Shown here: piece after piece, positions 44,026-51,522 of the stretch
Layout: each line of letters starts with the position of its first letter
Numbering within the stretch: the first letter of the stretch is position 1
Source of the DNA: Cyanobacteria bacterium M_surface_10_m2_119
GTDB lineage: Bacteria > Cyanobacteriota > Cyanobacteriia > PCC-6307 > Cyanobiaceae
Assembly: GCA_016882525.1 (NCBI GenBank)
Contig: VGPU01000011.1
Span: 1 to 51,522, forward strand
Direction of reading: 5' to 3'
DNA: 51,522 bases
The notes under the pieces: model-generated
Seen by the model: the letters and a program-made list of their open reading frames with translations, nothing else
Told to the model about the DNA's origin: nothing
The model's database searches: none
Made by a program: the position numbers and the translations under genes

Positions 44026-44112
44026 GTGATCCTGCCCCCTGTCTCCATAGATCTGGGCCTGCTGCTGATTTCGATCGGCGTGGTGAACCTCTGGAAAGCC
44101 CGTCAGTCCTGA
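44026..44112 (+). CDS. Possible 28-residue membrane peptide
   Basis: A very short frame from GTG 44026 to TGA 44112 whose product is a single hydrophobic span (SIDLGLLLISIGVVNLWKAR) with a basic end, the layout of small membrane subunits of cyanobacteria. It does not match the PsbI, PsbM, PsbT, PetG, PetL or PetN sequences I recall. Its stop lies 13 bases before the first codon of the pseudouridine synthase homology. It may be a real micro-protein, a leader peptide or chance. Confidence 0.3.
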   Translation: MILPPVSIDLGLLLISIGVVNLWKARQS

Positions 44113-44125
44113 GCTCCGCCCCCTC

Positions 44126-44836
44126 CTGACCACACTGCTCTTCCACAAGCCCTACGGGGTGCTCAGCCAGTTCACCCCGGAGCCGGACAGTCGCTGGGGT
44201 TGCCTGGCCGACTACATCAGCTCCCCCGGGGTCTATGCGGCCGGCCGCCTGGACGCCGACAGCGAGGGCCTGCTGCTGCTCACCGACCAGGGACGCCTGC
44301 AGCACCGCCTCACGGATCCCGACTTCGGCCACTGGCGCCGGTACTGGGTTCAGGTTGAAGGCGACCTGACGGCATCCCACCCGCACAGCGAGACGGCCAT
44401 GGCCCAGCTGCGTTCCGGCGTGCTGGTCCAGGGGGCACCCACCCGACCGGCGCGGGCGCGGGCTCTGCCGCCCGCCGAGGTGGCAGCTGCCTCACTCGCC
44501 GAGCGGACCCCCCCGATCCGCCACCGCCTGCAGGTCCCCACCAGCTGGCTGGAGCTGGAGCTGCAGGAAGGCCGCAACCGCCAGGTGCGGCGGATGACTG
44601 CAGCTGTGGGCTATCCGACCCTGCGGCTGATCCGCATGGCCATCGACCTGATGGACCAGCAATCACCGCTCACCCTGGAGGGACTGGCCCCGGGCACCTG
44701 GCGGAAGGTGACACTGCAGGAGGAGACGCGCCTGCAACAGCTGCTGCGGCGTGACCACCGCAGGAAGACTCATTCTCCCGGGCGAGGGGGACGGGCCGGC
44801 GGTGGGAAATCGGGCCGGGCAGGGGGCGGTGGGTAA
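44126..44836 (+). CDS. RsuA/RluE-type pseudouridine synthase
   Basis: Homology starts at codon 44126 (TTLLFHKPYGVLSQF), where relatives have their initiator, but this codon is CTG and no ATG, GTG or TTG lies between the upstream in-frame stop (44084-44086) and GTG 44159, which is too late because it cuts off the KPYG strand. Motifs: VYAAGRLDADSEGLLLLTDQ with the catalytic Asp, and LELELQEGRNRQVRRMTAAV then GYPTLRLIRMAI. No S4 domain, as in RluE. It modifies a uridine in 23S rRNA, probably. The C-terminus is a Gly/Arg-rich tail (PGRGGRAGGGKSGRAGGGG). The start is odd: true CTG start or sequence error. Confidence 0.82.
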   Translation: MTTLLFHKPYGVLSQFTPEPDSRWGCLADYISSPGVYAAGRLDADSEGLLLLTDQGRLQHRLTDPDFGHWRRYWVQVEGDLTASHPHSETAMAQLRSGVLVQGAPTRPARARALPPAEVAAASLAERTPPIRHRLQVPTSWLELELQEGRNRQVRRMTAAVGYPTLRLIRMAIDLMDQQSPLTLEGLAPGTWRKVTLQEETRLQQLLRRDHRRKTHSPGRGGRAGGGKSGRAGGGG

Positions 44837-44860
44837 GGGGGCCGGGCAGCTGGCCAGGCC

Positions 44861-45076
44861 TCAGCCGAGCACATCGCGCAACTCGCGCACCGTCTGCAGC
44901 TGGCCGTAGTAGTAGTTAGCCCGAGCGCGGCGATCGGGGTCCTCAAGGCCGTCAAACGCGTCAAAGCCCAGCCCCTGCCAGAGCTCATGACCACAGGCCC
45001 GGGTGAGCTCCTCACAGGCCTCGCTCTCCAGATTGGCCAGGCGACGCTGCAGGTTCTTGATCTGGGCCACCGACAT
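44861..45076 (-). CDS. Small helical hypothetical protein, 71 residues
   Basis: From ATG 45076 the product is MSVAQIKNLQRRLANLESEA followed by CEELTRACGHELWQGLGFDA and RARANYYYGQLQTVRELRDV. It begins with a coiled-coil-like helix and ends with another; the middle has a Gly/Asp turn. An upstream in-frame start at 45094 adds six residues. The gene lies about 90 bases after ycf39 on the same strand. Family not recognised. Confidence 0.65.
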   Translation of the reverse strand: MSVAQIKNLQRRLANLESEACEELTRACGHELWQGLGFDAFDGLEDPDRRARANYYYGQLQTVRELRDVLG

Positions 45077-45166
45077 CAGCGACGCTCCGCGCAACGAAAC
45101 CGAAGAATCAATAGTACAGATGTGCCAGGAAGCAGATGGTCCCAGTGCGGGAGCTGGGGCCCCGGC

Positions 45167-46129
45167 TCAGAACGGGAGCTTCTTCTTGGCGTCCTTGTCG
45201 AGGTCGGCCTCCATCTCCCGCAGGCGCTTGAGGATCGTGTCGTAGTACTCCTTGAGGTACGACTCCAGGGTGGTGGTGTCGGCCGGATCAAGGCCGAAGG
45301 CGGCATAGCTCTCCTCCATCGGCGCATCCAGCCGGGCACCGCCGCTGATCACCCGGTCGAACGCCAGCCGTTCGGCCACGTTGAGGCTGGCCTCGAAGAA
45401 CCCAGTCACGCTGCGCATGAGCTGCAGCAGAGCGGGCGGCACCCGAAACACGCGGGCATCCTTGCCGGTGTAGCGCTCGCAGAGCTGGGTGATCTCCCCA
45501 GTCGTCCAGGCGCGGGGGCCCACCACCGGGAAGGCACGACGGATGGTCTCGGGGTGCCCGAGGGCAGCCACCGCAAAGCGCGCCATGTCCTGGGTGTTCA
45601 TGTACGCAATCGGTGTGGGCGTCCCGCTCACCCACACCGTCTGTCCCTCCAGCACCGGGATGGCGAACTGACTGATCAGGCCCTGCATGAAGGCCACGCC
45701 CCGCAGGATCGTGTAGTCGAGGTCGGAAGCCTCCAGCCACTGCTCAGTGCAGGCCTTGATGTCCATCAGCGGCACATCCCGATGACGGGAGGCCTCCAGT
45801 AGAGAGACGAACACCACGCGCTTCACGCCGGCACGCTGGCAGGCGGCATAGAGATTCTGCTTGCCGGTCCAGTCGATGTCGTAGGCGCTGCCCGGATCGG
45901 TGGCCCTGGCGGTCGCCGCATCAATCACCGCCTCCTGGCCTTCGAGGGCGTAATCGAGGCTGTCCGGCTCCAGCAGATCGCCGCGGGTGAGTTCGCAGCC
46001 CCACTCCTGCAGGAAGGCGGCCTTGCGGGGAGAGCGCACCATGCAGCGCACCTGATGACCGGCATCGAGCGCCTGACGGGCAATCTGCCGACCGAGGGTG
46101 CCCGTGGCGCCGACAACCAGAACCTGCAT
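45167..46129 (-). CDS. ycf39: Ycf39 (HCF244 homologue), photosystem II assembly factor
   Basis: 320 residues from ATG 46129. An atypical SDR/NmrA-like protein: Rossmann start MQVLVVGATGTLGRQIARQA, CMVRSPRKAAFLQEWGCELT, GDLLEPDSLDYALEGQEAVI, DAATARATDP, then LDYTILRGVAFMQGLISQFA and IPVLEGQTVWVSGTPTPIAY. These are diagnostic of Ycf39. With small Hlip proteins and chlorophyll synthase, Ycf39 helps deliver chlorophyll to newly made D1 in the PSII reaction-centre assembly complex. It has no enzymatic tyrosine-lysine pair in the usual place. It follows petM on the same strand, an order also seen in other picocyanobacteria. Confidence 0.93.
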   Translation of the reverse strand: MQVLVVGATGTLGRQIARQALDAGHQVRCMVRSPRKAAFLQEWGCELTRGDLLEPDSLDYALEGQEAVIDAATARATDPGSAYDIDWTGKQNLYAACQRAGVKRVVFVSLLEASRHRDVPLMDIKACTEQWLEASDLDYTILRGVAFMQGLISQFAIPVLEGQTVWVSGTPTPIAYMNTQDMARFAVAALGHPETIRRAFPVVGPRAWTTGEITQLCERYTGKDARVFRVPPALLQLMRSVTGFFEASLNVAERLAFDRVISGGARLDAPMEESYAAFGLDPADTTTLESYLKEYYDTILKRLREMEADLDKDAKKKLPF

Positions 46130-46236
46130 CACGTCTCCCCGAGCGGGGGTGAGCCTAGGGACCCGTTCGCCACTCGCGAGAGCAGGGCCGAGGCCCTGGG
46201 CCAGCCACGGCGATCAAGTCCAGGCCCCATCCGGCT

Positions 46237-46338
46237 TCAGTCCTGATCGGCGAACTTGAGCAGCAGGGCGCCGCCCAGCAGGCCGACGGGGATCAGCACC
46301 CAGAACAGCGCTGCGGTGCCGAAGATTTCGGAGGCCAT
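46237..46338 (-). CDS. petM: Cytochrome b6f complex subunit VII (PetM)
   Basis: A 33-codon gene from ATG 46338. The product starts [20 protein letters not shown] and continues with [13 protein letters not shown], matching PetM (single membrane span, conserved N-terminal EIF and PVGL motif). PetM is a small peripheral-helix subunit of the cytochrome b6f complex that carries electrons between the photosystems and in respiration. It is too short for most automatic gene length cut-offs. Upstream ycf39 partner: 107-base gap, same strand. The end of trm1 lies 41 bases upstream. Confidence 0.95.
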   Translation of the reverse strand: MASEIFGTAALFWVLIPVGLLGGALLLKFADQD

Positions 46339-46379
46339 GGCCACGGGGGAAGGGTCCTCCTATCTAGCAGGGTTGGGGT

Positions 46380-47642
46380 TCAGCAGGGTTGGGGACGCAC
46401 AGGCGCCGTCGGCTCCGTCGGCTCCGTCGGTTGGCGATGGGCAGCCAGGCGACCGGCAACGGCCAGCACCTCTCGCCAGGGGGCGTCGGTGCGCAGCTGG
46501 CCCGCCATCACCCCACTGGCGGCAGCGACATGGCCTGCCTCCTGCAGGGCCGCCACCAGCACAGCGAGTCGCGGGGCCCCGGATGGCAAACGCCGGGCCA
46601 GGGCGTCGAGGGGCCAGCAGCGTGCCGGCAGCCCCGCATCGGCCTCCAGCCGCGCAAGCAGTCGCAGCGTGGCCGGGGCCATCTGGCAGGTTCGCGTGGC
46701 GGCGTCCTGAGCCAGCTCCCGCAGGGTGGGCCCATGCTGGAGAGGACCGATCCAGAGCGGGCCACTCACCGCCAGGGGCACCTCCTCCCCCAGCCGGCAA
46801 CCACAGGGAGCCCAACGCCGGAGCTGGAGCAGGCTCTGCACCTGCTGGTCACCGCAACCGTGGCAGTGGGCCAGCAGGCCCAGCTGGCGCTCCTCACCGG
46901 CGACGGCCCGGCGGCGCAGGCGCACGGCGGTGCGGAAGGTGCGTCCCTCACTGAAGCTCACCAGCGGTTGCACCCCCCGGCCCTGGGCCCAGGCGGCCCG
47001 GGCGATCGCCCCCAGCTGCAGGCGCAGGGCCAGCTCCCAGCTGGCGGGATGGGCGCGGGCGGCCGCCCCCAGGCGGCGGATGGCGGCCGTCCGGTCATGC
47101 CCCGTGGGCGACCGACCATCGGTGCAGGCCAGATAGAGCACCCCATCAAGGGCAACCGCCTCCAGCGCCAGGGGCAGGAGGGCGGTCGGGCAGCCGAAGG
47201 CGTCGAGATCCACCAGGGCGAAGCGCTCCTCGCGCAACAGGCAGTCGGCGAGCAGCTGCTGGGCCGTGCGGGCCGTGCAGCGCAGGCTGCAGCCCCACGA
47301 CTCCAGGGCGCTGAGGTTGGCCTCCAGCAGGGGCAGTCGGTCGGGGTCAGCGTCGTTGGCCCAGACCGCTCCGGCCCCGGCCTCCAGGCCATAGCGAAGG
47401 GCACGGATGCCGCAGCCCGCCATGGCATCGAGCACCTGCAACGGGCCCTGGCGCGCCAGGTCGGCCGCCAGCAGCACGCCGAGATCCCGCGATGGCCGGG
47501 ATTCAGGACGAAAAAAGCCACCACCCGGCTGCAGTCGGGCAGCACCTTCGCAATAGTGAACGCCAGCGCTGGGATCGGGAGAAATCGGGTGAGAGGCAAC
47601 CAGCCCCAGCCTGCCAACGGGGATGCCGGCTGGGGGCGCCAC
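46380..47642 (-). CDS. tRNA (guanine-N2)-dimethyltransferase, Trm1 family
   Basis: 420 residues if GTG 47642 is used; no other in-frame ATG, GTG or TTG lies before the homology (HYCEGAARLQPGGGFFRPES). Motifs: FFRPESRPSRDLGVLLAADL, VLDAMAGCGIRALRYGLEAG (SAM motif I), VWANDADPDRLPLLEANLSA, and FALVDLDAFGCPTALLPLAL with the DxDxFG catalytic region. A zinc-like cluster follows (CHGCGDQQ and CGCRLG). Trm1 dimethylates G26 of tRNAs; bacterial members are rarer than archaeal or eukaryal but present in cyanobacteria. The 5' end overlaps the divergent hydrolase start by at least 54 bases. The tail ends in repeats of PTEPTEPTAPVRPQPC. Confidence 0.85.
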   Translation of the reverse strand: MAPPAGIPVGRLGLVASHPISPDPSAGVHYCEGAARLQPGGGFFRPESRPSRDLGVLLAADLARQGPLQVLDAMAGCGIRALRYGLEAGAGAVWANDADPDRLPLLEANLSALESWGCSLRCTARTAQQLLADCLLREERFALVDLDAFGCPTALLPLALEAVALDGVLYLACTDGRSPTGHDRTAAIRRLGAAARAHPASWELALRLQLGAIARAAWAQGRGVQPLVSFSEGRTFRTAVRLRRRAVAGEERQLGLLAHCHGCGDQQVQSLLQLRRWAPCGCRLGEEVPLAVSGPLWIGPLQHGPTLRELAQDAATRTCQMAPATLRLLARLEADAGLPARCWPLDALARRLPSGAPRLAVLVAALQEAGHVAAASGVMAGQLRTDAPWREVLAVAGRLAAHRQPTEPTEPTAPVRPQPC

Positions 47643-48560
47643 AGCTCCTGGATCTGGCAGGGCCAGATCTGCCACTGGCGCAGCCTGGGAGATCCCAGCC
47701 ATCCGCCCCTGCTGCTGGTGCACGGCTTCGGCGCTGCCTGCGGCCACTGGCGCCGCAACGCCGCGTCTCTGGCGGCGGCCGGCTGGTGCGTCTACGGCAT
47801 CGACCTGGTGGGATTCGGCGCCTCCAGCCAGCCGGCCCTGCGCCTGGACAATCGCCTTTGGGCGCGCCAGCTGCAGGCCTTCCTGAGGGAGGTGGTGGGG
47901 CAACCGGCCGTGCTGGTGGGCCATTCCCTCGGTGGCCTGGTGGCGCTCAGCTGCGCGGTCTTCTTCCCCCAGTTTGTGCGGGCTGTGGTTGCCACGCCCC
48001 TGCCGGACCCGGCCCTGCTCAGCGCCCCAGCCCCGGCGGCCGGGGGCCACAGCCAGCCCCCCCGGCGGCGGCCGTGGCGAAGGCGCCTCAAGCGCTGGCT
48101 GGTGCGGCTGCTCTGCCGCCTCCTGCCCCTGGAGCTGCTGGTACCGCTGCTGGCCCACTCCCCCCTGCTCGCCCTGGGCATTCAGAGCGCCTACGCCTCG
48201 CCGGTGATCGGTGACCAGGAACTGCACCGGCTGATCGCCCGACCGGCACGCCGCCCCGGAGCCGTGCGGGCCCTGCGGGCCATGAGCATCGCCATGGCCC
48301 TGCGCCCCCATGCGGCCACCGCTCCGGCCCTGCTGCAGCGCCTCAGGCGCCCCCTGCTGCTGATCTGGGGCCAGCGCGATCAGCTGGTGCCCCTGCGGGT
48401 GGCCGAGCAGGCCCGGCGCCAGCGGCCGGACCTGCCGCTCGCCGTGCTGGAGCACTGCGGCCACTGCCCGCACGACGAGGATCCAGACCAGTTCAACGCC
48501 ACTCTCCTGGGCTGGCTGGAGCCCTGGCGGCAGCGATCCGCTCCGGCCTCGGATCCCTGA
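47589..48560 (+). CDS. Alpha/beta hydrolase
   Basis: About 323 residues from GTG 47589 (GTG 47556 is another option; both lie inside the divergent trm1 5' end). Hydrolase fold: LLLVHGFGAACGHWRRNAAS (oxyanion HG), VYGIDLVGFGASSQPA, GQPAVLVGHSLGGLVALSCA with the GxSxG nucleophile, LLLIWGQRDQLVPLRVAEQA (acid) and LEHCGHCPHDEDPDQFNATL (His). An Arg-rich insert (PPRRRPWRRRLKRWLVRLLC) before the lid suggests membrane-surface binding. Similar to chlorophyllase-like or lipid hydrolases of cyanobacteria; substrate unknown. Confidence 0.87.
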   Translation: MRGNQPQPANGDAGWGRHSSWIWQGQICHWRSLGDPSHPPLLLVHGFGAACGHWRRNAASLAAAGWCVYGIDLVGFGASSQPALRLDNRLWARQLQAFLREVVGQPAVLVGHSLGGLVALSCAVFFPQFVRAVVATPLPDPALLSAPAPAAGGHSQPPRRRPWRRRLKRWLVRLLCRLLPLELLVPLLAHSPLLALGIQSAYASPVIGDQELHRLIARPARRPGAVRALRAMSIAMALRPHAATAPALLQRLRRPLLLIWGQRDQLVPLRVAEQARRQRPDLPLAVLEHCGHCPHDEDPDQFNATLLGWLEPWRQRSAPASDP

Positions 48561-48629
48561 GCGGGCATGGATCAGCGAACCTGGCCCGGTAACTTGGCGG
48601 AGACGCTTGTCCCGGCACCGCCCACAGCC

Positions 48630-49160
48630 ATGAAGCACACCCTCTCGGTGCTGGTGGAAGACGAATCGGGGGCGCTCAGTCGCATCTCGGGCCTGTTTGC
48701 CCGCCGGGGTTTCAACATCGAGAGCCTGGCGGTGGGGCCCGCCGAGAAGTCGGGCGTTTCGAGGCTCACGATGGTGGTGGAGGGCGACGACCGCACCCTC
48801 GAGCAGATGACCAAGCAGCTCGACAAACTGGTGAATGTGCTTGGGGTGATCGACCTCTCGACCATCCCTGCGGTGGAGCGCGAACTGATGCTCCTGAAGG
48901 TGGCCGCGCCCGCCCGCCAGCGCAGCGAGATCCTCGAGCTGGTCCAGGTCTTCCGGGCCAAGGTGGTGGACGTGGCCGATGACGCCCTGACCCTGGAGGT
49001 GGTGGGCGACCCCGGCAAACTGGTGGCCCTTGAGCAGGTGATGGAGCCCTACGGCATCCTCGAGATCGCCCGCACGGGCCGGGTGGCCCTGGAGCGGGCC
49101 TCCGGGGTGAACACCGCGTGGCTGAAGGTGACGGCGTCAGAAAAACGCGTGCCGGCCTGA
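48630..49160 (+). CDS. ilvH: Acetolactate synthase small (regulatory) subunit
   Basis: 176 residues from ATG 48630; a longer in-frame start at 48567 lacks homology. The N-terminal ACT domain reads [35 protein letters not shown], then [20 protein letters not shown] and [10 protein letters not shown]-type strand ([10 protein letters not shown]). The C-terminal domain has [12 protein letters not shown] and [20 protein letters not shown]. It binds valine and gives feedback control of acetolactate synthase in branched-chain amino acid synthesis. The large subunit is not in the window. Confidence 0.96.
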   Translation: MKHTLSVLVEDESGALSRISGLFARRGFNIESLAVGPAEKSGVSRLTMVVEGDDRTLEQMTKQLDKLVNVLGVIDLSTIPAVERELMLLKVAAPARQRSEILELVQVFRAKVVDVADDALTLEVVGDPGKLVALEQVMEPYGILEIARTGRVALERASGVNTAWLKVTASEKRVPA

Positions 49161-49248
49161 GCAGGCAGCACGATTAGCCTGCGCCGCTGCCTTCAGGCCG
49201 CCGGCACAGAGAGGGCTGACCCCATGAGGCGAACGGACAAGGAGGTGC

Positions 49249-49989
49249 CTAGGGCTGGGCTGCGTCTTCAGCTCCCTCTCCCCTGGTCAGGGTCCCCCCC
49301 TCCACAACCGTGGCCTTGAGGATGCGGTCGCCCTGCTCGATCCGGTCGATCACGGCCATCCCACTGCTCACCCGGCCGAAGACGGCGTAGCGACCATCCA
49401 GCTCCGGCAGGGCCTGCAGGGCCACGTAGAACTGGGCACTGGCCGAATTGGGATCGGCGGAGCGAGCCATCGCCAGGGCCCCGCGCTGATGGGCGAGGGC
49501 GAGCTGGCGGGTGATGCCGGGGGTGGTGAGTTCCTGGCCGTAGCGGGGGGTGTCCTCGTTCTGGAGGCGGAGTTCCAGGGGAATCTGGCGAGATTCATTG
49601 GTGGCCGGATCCACGAAGTTGCCCATGCCGTACTGGTTCGGCGGGGTCATGGGATTGGCGCTGAGAGGATCTCCGCCCTGCACCACAAAGGGCGTCGGCT
49701 GGCGCACCACCCGGTGGAAGGCGGTGCCGTTGTAGACGCCACGCTTCACCAGATCCACGAAATTACCTGCCGTGAGCGGAGCGGCAGCTCCGTCCAGCTG
49801 GAAGCGCACCTCGCCCTTGCTGGTCTGCATCGCCACCGTGGCACCGCCTCGGAGGCAGGGGGTGGCTGCGGCATCGCAGCCCAGAGGGCGTCCGGAGCGG
49901 CCCTCGGCAGCGCAGGACGTGAGCAGGGTGACCAGGATCAGGCTGAGGCCGCTGCCGAGCAGGAACCGCCGCCATGCGGGAGTGCTCAT
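49249..49989 (-). CDS. Cyclophilin-type peptidyl-prolyl isomerase, lipoprotein
   Basis: 246 residues. An N-terminal signal sequence with a lipobox ([14 protein letters not shown]) predicts a lipid-anchored protein on the outside of the plasma or thylakoid membrane. The cyclophilin domain follows: [69 protein letters not shown] and [17 protein letters not shown]. The catalytic Arg of FHRV and the QGGD motif are present. It assists folding of exported proteins. Its start overlaps the ycf4 stop by 4 bases. Confidence 0.93.
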   Translation of the reverse strand: MSTPAWRRFLLGSGLSLILVTLLTSCAAEGRSGRPLGCDAAATPCLRGGATVAMQTSKGEVRFQLDGAAAPLTAGNFVDLVKRGVYNGTAFHRVVRQPTPFVVQGGDPLSANPMTPPNQYGMGNFVDPATNESRQIPLELRLQNEDTPRYGQELTTPGITRQLALAHQRGALAMARSADPNSASAQFYVALQALPELDGRYAVFGRVSSGMAVIDRIEQGDRILKATVVEGGTLTRGEGAEDAAQP

Positions 49990-50528
49990 ACGCCCTCCAG
50001 GGGCACACCGAGAAAACGGGCGAGCTGGGCACCGGAGAGCTCAAGGTCGGCCAGGGGCATCGGTTCACCCACGCGGGTGAGCGGCATGTCGCGCCGGCCC
50101 TGAACCCTGAGGGCAAGCCTGCGGCGGGGATTGAGGCCATCGCGCACCTCCACCTTCACCGCCTGGATATCCCGCAGGGGGATCTCCACGTCGATGCGCT
50201 GGCGGAAACCCCGGCGGCTGATCGTTGCCTGACCGGCACTGCGGTCAAACCGGTTGCTGCCACTGCCCACATCGATGCCGATCACGGCCCAGAGATAGGA
50301 AGCCAGCAGCACGGCAGCAACGCCATAGAGGCCCATCACCAGCCCCTGGGGCACCCACTCCAAATCAGCGGGATGGCCCACGGGCAGCAGATCCCGGTGC
50401 AGGTAGCTGGAGAGGCTGGTGAGGAGAAACCCCACCCCCCCCAGGCTCACCATCAGGGCGACCAGCAGGTTGGAGGGACGGCGTGAGCCGAGCACGGGCT
50501 GCTCGAGCACGTCGGCGGAGGGGGGCAT
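49986..50528 (-). CDS. ycf4: Photosystem I assembly protein Ycf4
   Basis: 180 residues with two membrane helices ([20 protein letters not shown] and [20 protein letters not shown]) separated by a short loop containing [14 protein letters not shown], and a soluble C-terminal half ([40 protein letters not shown]). These are diagnostic Ycf4 features. Ycf4 is a thylakoid scaffold for PSI assembly. It is divergent from psbD, with 180 bases between; the shared gap has an A/T-rich stretch near 50605-50620 but no promoter I can define surely. It forms an operon with the cyclophilin gene. Confidence 0.93.
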   Translation of the reverse strand: MPPSADVLEQPVLGSRRPSNLLVALMVSLGGVGFLLTSLSSYLHRDLLPVGHPADLEWVPQGLVMGLYGVAAVLLASYLWAVIGIDVGSGSNRFDRSAGQATISRRGFRQRIDVEIPLRDIQAVKVEVRDGLNPRRRLALRVQGRRDMPLTRVGEPMPLADLELSGAQLARFLGVPLEGV

Positions 50529-50708
50529 GCAGCAGGCACGGAGCTGGGGGCCATCTTGGCGTGGAGGGGGCGGCGCCGGATCGATCGGCGCGGGGACGCG
50601 AGGAGCAAATACCTAAAAGCCAGCGCCGGCAAGGGATTTCAGCCCGTGTCAGAGCGCCTCGCGATGCCGGAGAACGTTGTTACCATCTCCCGGTATCCCG
50701 CTCTCTCC

Positions 50709-51522
50709 ATGACGATCGCTGTAGGGCGCGCCCCAGCCGGTCGGGGATGGTTCGACGTCCTCGATGACTGGCTCAAGCGCGACCGCTTCGTTTTTGTGGG
50801 GTGGTCTGGTCTGCTGCTCTTCCCCACCGCCTATCTGGCGCTGGGTGGCTGGCTGACCGGCACCACCTTCGCCACCTCCTGGTACACCCACGGCATTGCC
50901 AGCTCCTACCTGGAGGGCTGCAATTTCCTCACCGCCGCGGTGAGCACCCCGGCCGATGCCATGGGGCACTCCTTGCTGCTGCTCTGGGGCCCGGAAGCCC
51001 AGGGTGACTTCGTGCGCTGGGTGCAACTCGGCGGTCTCTGGCCGTTCGTCGCCCTCCACGGCGCCTTCGCCCTGATCGGCTTCATGCTGCGCCAGTTCGA
51101 GATCGCCCGTCTCGTCGGCATCCGCCCCTACAACGCCATCGCCTTTTCCGGCCCGATTGCGGTGTTCGTCAGTGTTTTCCTGATGTACCCCCTCGGCCAG
51201 AGCAGCTGGTTCTTCGCTCCGTCCTTCGGGGTGGCGGCGATCTTCCGCTTCCTGCTCTTCCTGCAGGGCTTCCACAACTGGACGCTGAACCCCTTCCACA
51301 TGATGGGAGTGGCGGGCATCCTCGGCGGTGCCCTGCTCTGCGCCATCCACGGCGCCACGGTGGAGAACACCCTGTTCGAAGACTCCGAGCAGGCGAACAC
51401 CTTCAAGGCGTTTGAGCCCACCCAGGAAGAGGAGACCTATTCGATGGTCACCGCCAACCGCTTCTGGAGCCAGATCTTCGGGATCGCCTTCTCCAACAAG
51501 CGCTGGCTGCACTTCTTCATGC
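50709..51522 (+). CDS. psbD: Photosystem II D2 protein (5' part)
   Basis: Starts at ATG 50709 with [20 protein letters not shown] and runs off the right edge after about 271 of the usual ~351 codons. D2 landmarks: [60 protein letters not shown], and [20 protein letters not shown] with the helix D His for chlorophyll P680 ligation, then [21 protein letters not shown]2 binds QA, part of P680 and the nonheme iron. Ile and Phe codon use is typical of highly expressed genes. Confidence 0.98.
   Translation, partial: MTIAVGRAPAGRGWFDVLDDWLKRDRFVFVGWSGLLLFPTAYLALGGWLTGTTFATSWYTHGIASSYLEGCNFLTAAVSTPADAMGHSLLLLWGPEAQGDFVRWVQLGGLWPFVALHGAFALIGFMLRQFEIARLVGIRPYNAIAFSGPIAVFVSVFLMYPLGQSSWFFAPSFGVAAIFRFLLFLQGFHNWTLNPFHMMGVAGILGGALLCAIHGATVENTLFEDSEQANTFKAFEPTQEEETYSMVTANRFWSQIFGIAFSNKRWLHFFM

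Noticed and set aside
1-51522. CRISPR arrays, rRNA operons, prophage or intact transposase genes
   Set aside because: No regular spaced repeats, rRNA segments, integrases or transposases are visible anywhere in the window.

Overview
This window is chromosomal DNA from a GC-rich picocyanobacterium, most likely an alpha-cyanobacterium of the Cyanobium / freshwater-to-coastal Synechococcus type. The evidence is photosynthesis genes (psbD, ycf4, ycf39, petM), the NADPH thioredoxin reductase-thioredoxin fusion (NTRC), paired SbtA/SbtB and BicA bicarbonate transporters, and a 62-residue protein that looks like the hyperconserved protein of Prochlorococcus and marine Synechococcus. Most genes are clearly GC-rich (a 60-base sample inside polA has 44 G/C). 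No rRNA, CRISPR array, prophage or intact insertion sequence is visible. Genes are packed tightly on both strands, with many 1-4 base overlaps.

Layout. 1-5.6 kb: end of a phosphate permease/DUF47 pair, a YajQ-type nucleotide-binding protein, a methyltransferase, a MAPEG membrane protein followed by a histidine-rich exported protein, bioA and a PsiE-like membrane protein. 5.7-12.6 kb: an inorganic-carbon uptake region holding sbtB, sbtA (broken by a one-base frameshift), a Crp/Fnr-type regulator, a group 2 sigma factor, bicA and a divergent Na+/H+ antiporter. 12.6-18.8 kb: a degraded DUF6671 gene, a TMEM165-type cation exporter, DprA-like and Pta-like proteins, an EbsA-like protein, an SDR enzyme, map and a PepSY protein. 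18.9-21.7 kb: a translation cluster of rplS, tRNA-Trp, hcp, tRNA-Asp and gltX. 21.7-34.7 kb: a CPA1 antiporter group, polA, a YdcF-like protein, cysS, a minus-strand DUF368/RluA/NSS transporter group, then dxr and a thioredoxin-like ferredoxin. 34.7-41.9 kb: a lower-GC GT61-like gene, an alpha/beta hydrolase, the three-gene pntAB transhydrogenase operon and an SF2 helicase. 42-51.5 kb: NTRC, a divergent IF-1, a pseudouridine synthase, ycf39, petM, trm1, a hydrolase, ilvH, a cyclophilin, ycf4 and the start of psbD, which runs off the window.

How the genes fit together. The clearest functional theme is carbon concentration. SbtA and BicA are both Na+-dependent HCO3- importers, SbtB controls SbtA, and the neighbouring antiporter could restore the Na+ gradient. 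Other themes are redox supply (PntAB, NTRC, a 2Fe-2S protein), photosystem and cytochrome b6f assembly (Ycf39, Ycf4, PetM, PsbD), and translation.

Points most worth checking are the sbtA frameshift at a five-T run, the low-GC sbtAB segment with its own regulator, the multiply broken DUF6671 gene, a pseudouridine synthase with no ordinary start codon, the head-to-head overlap of trm1 and a hydrolase, and the hyperconserved small protein between two tRNAs.
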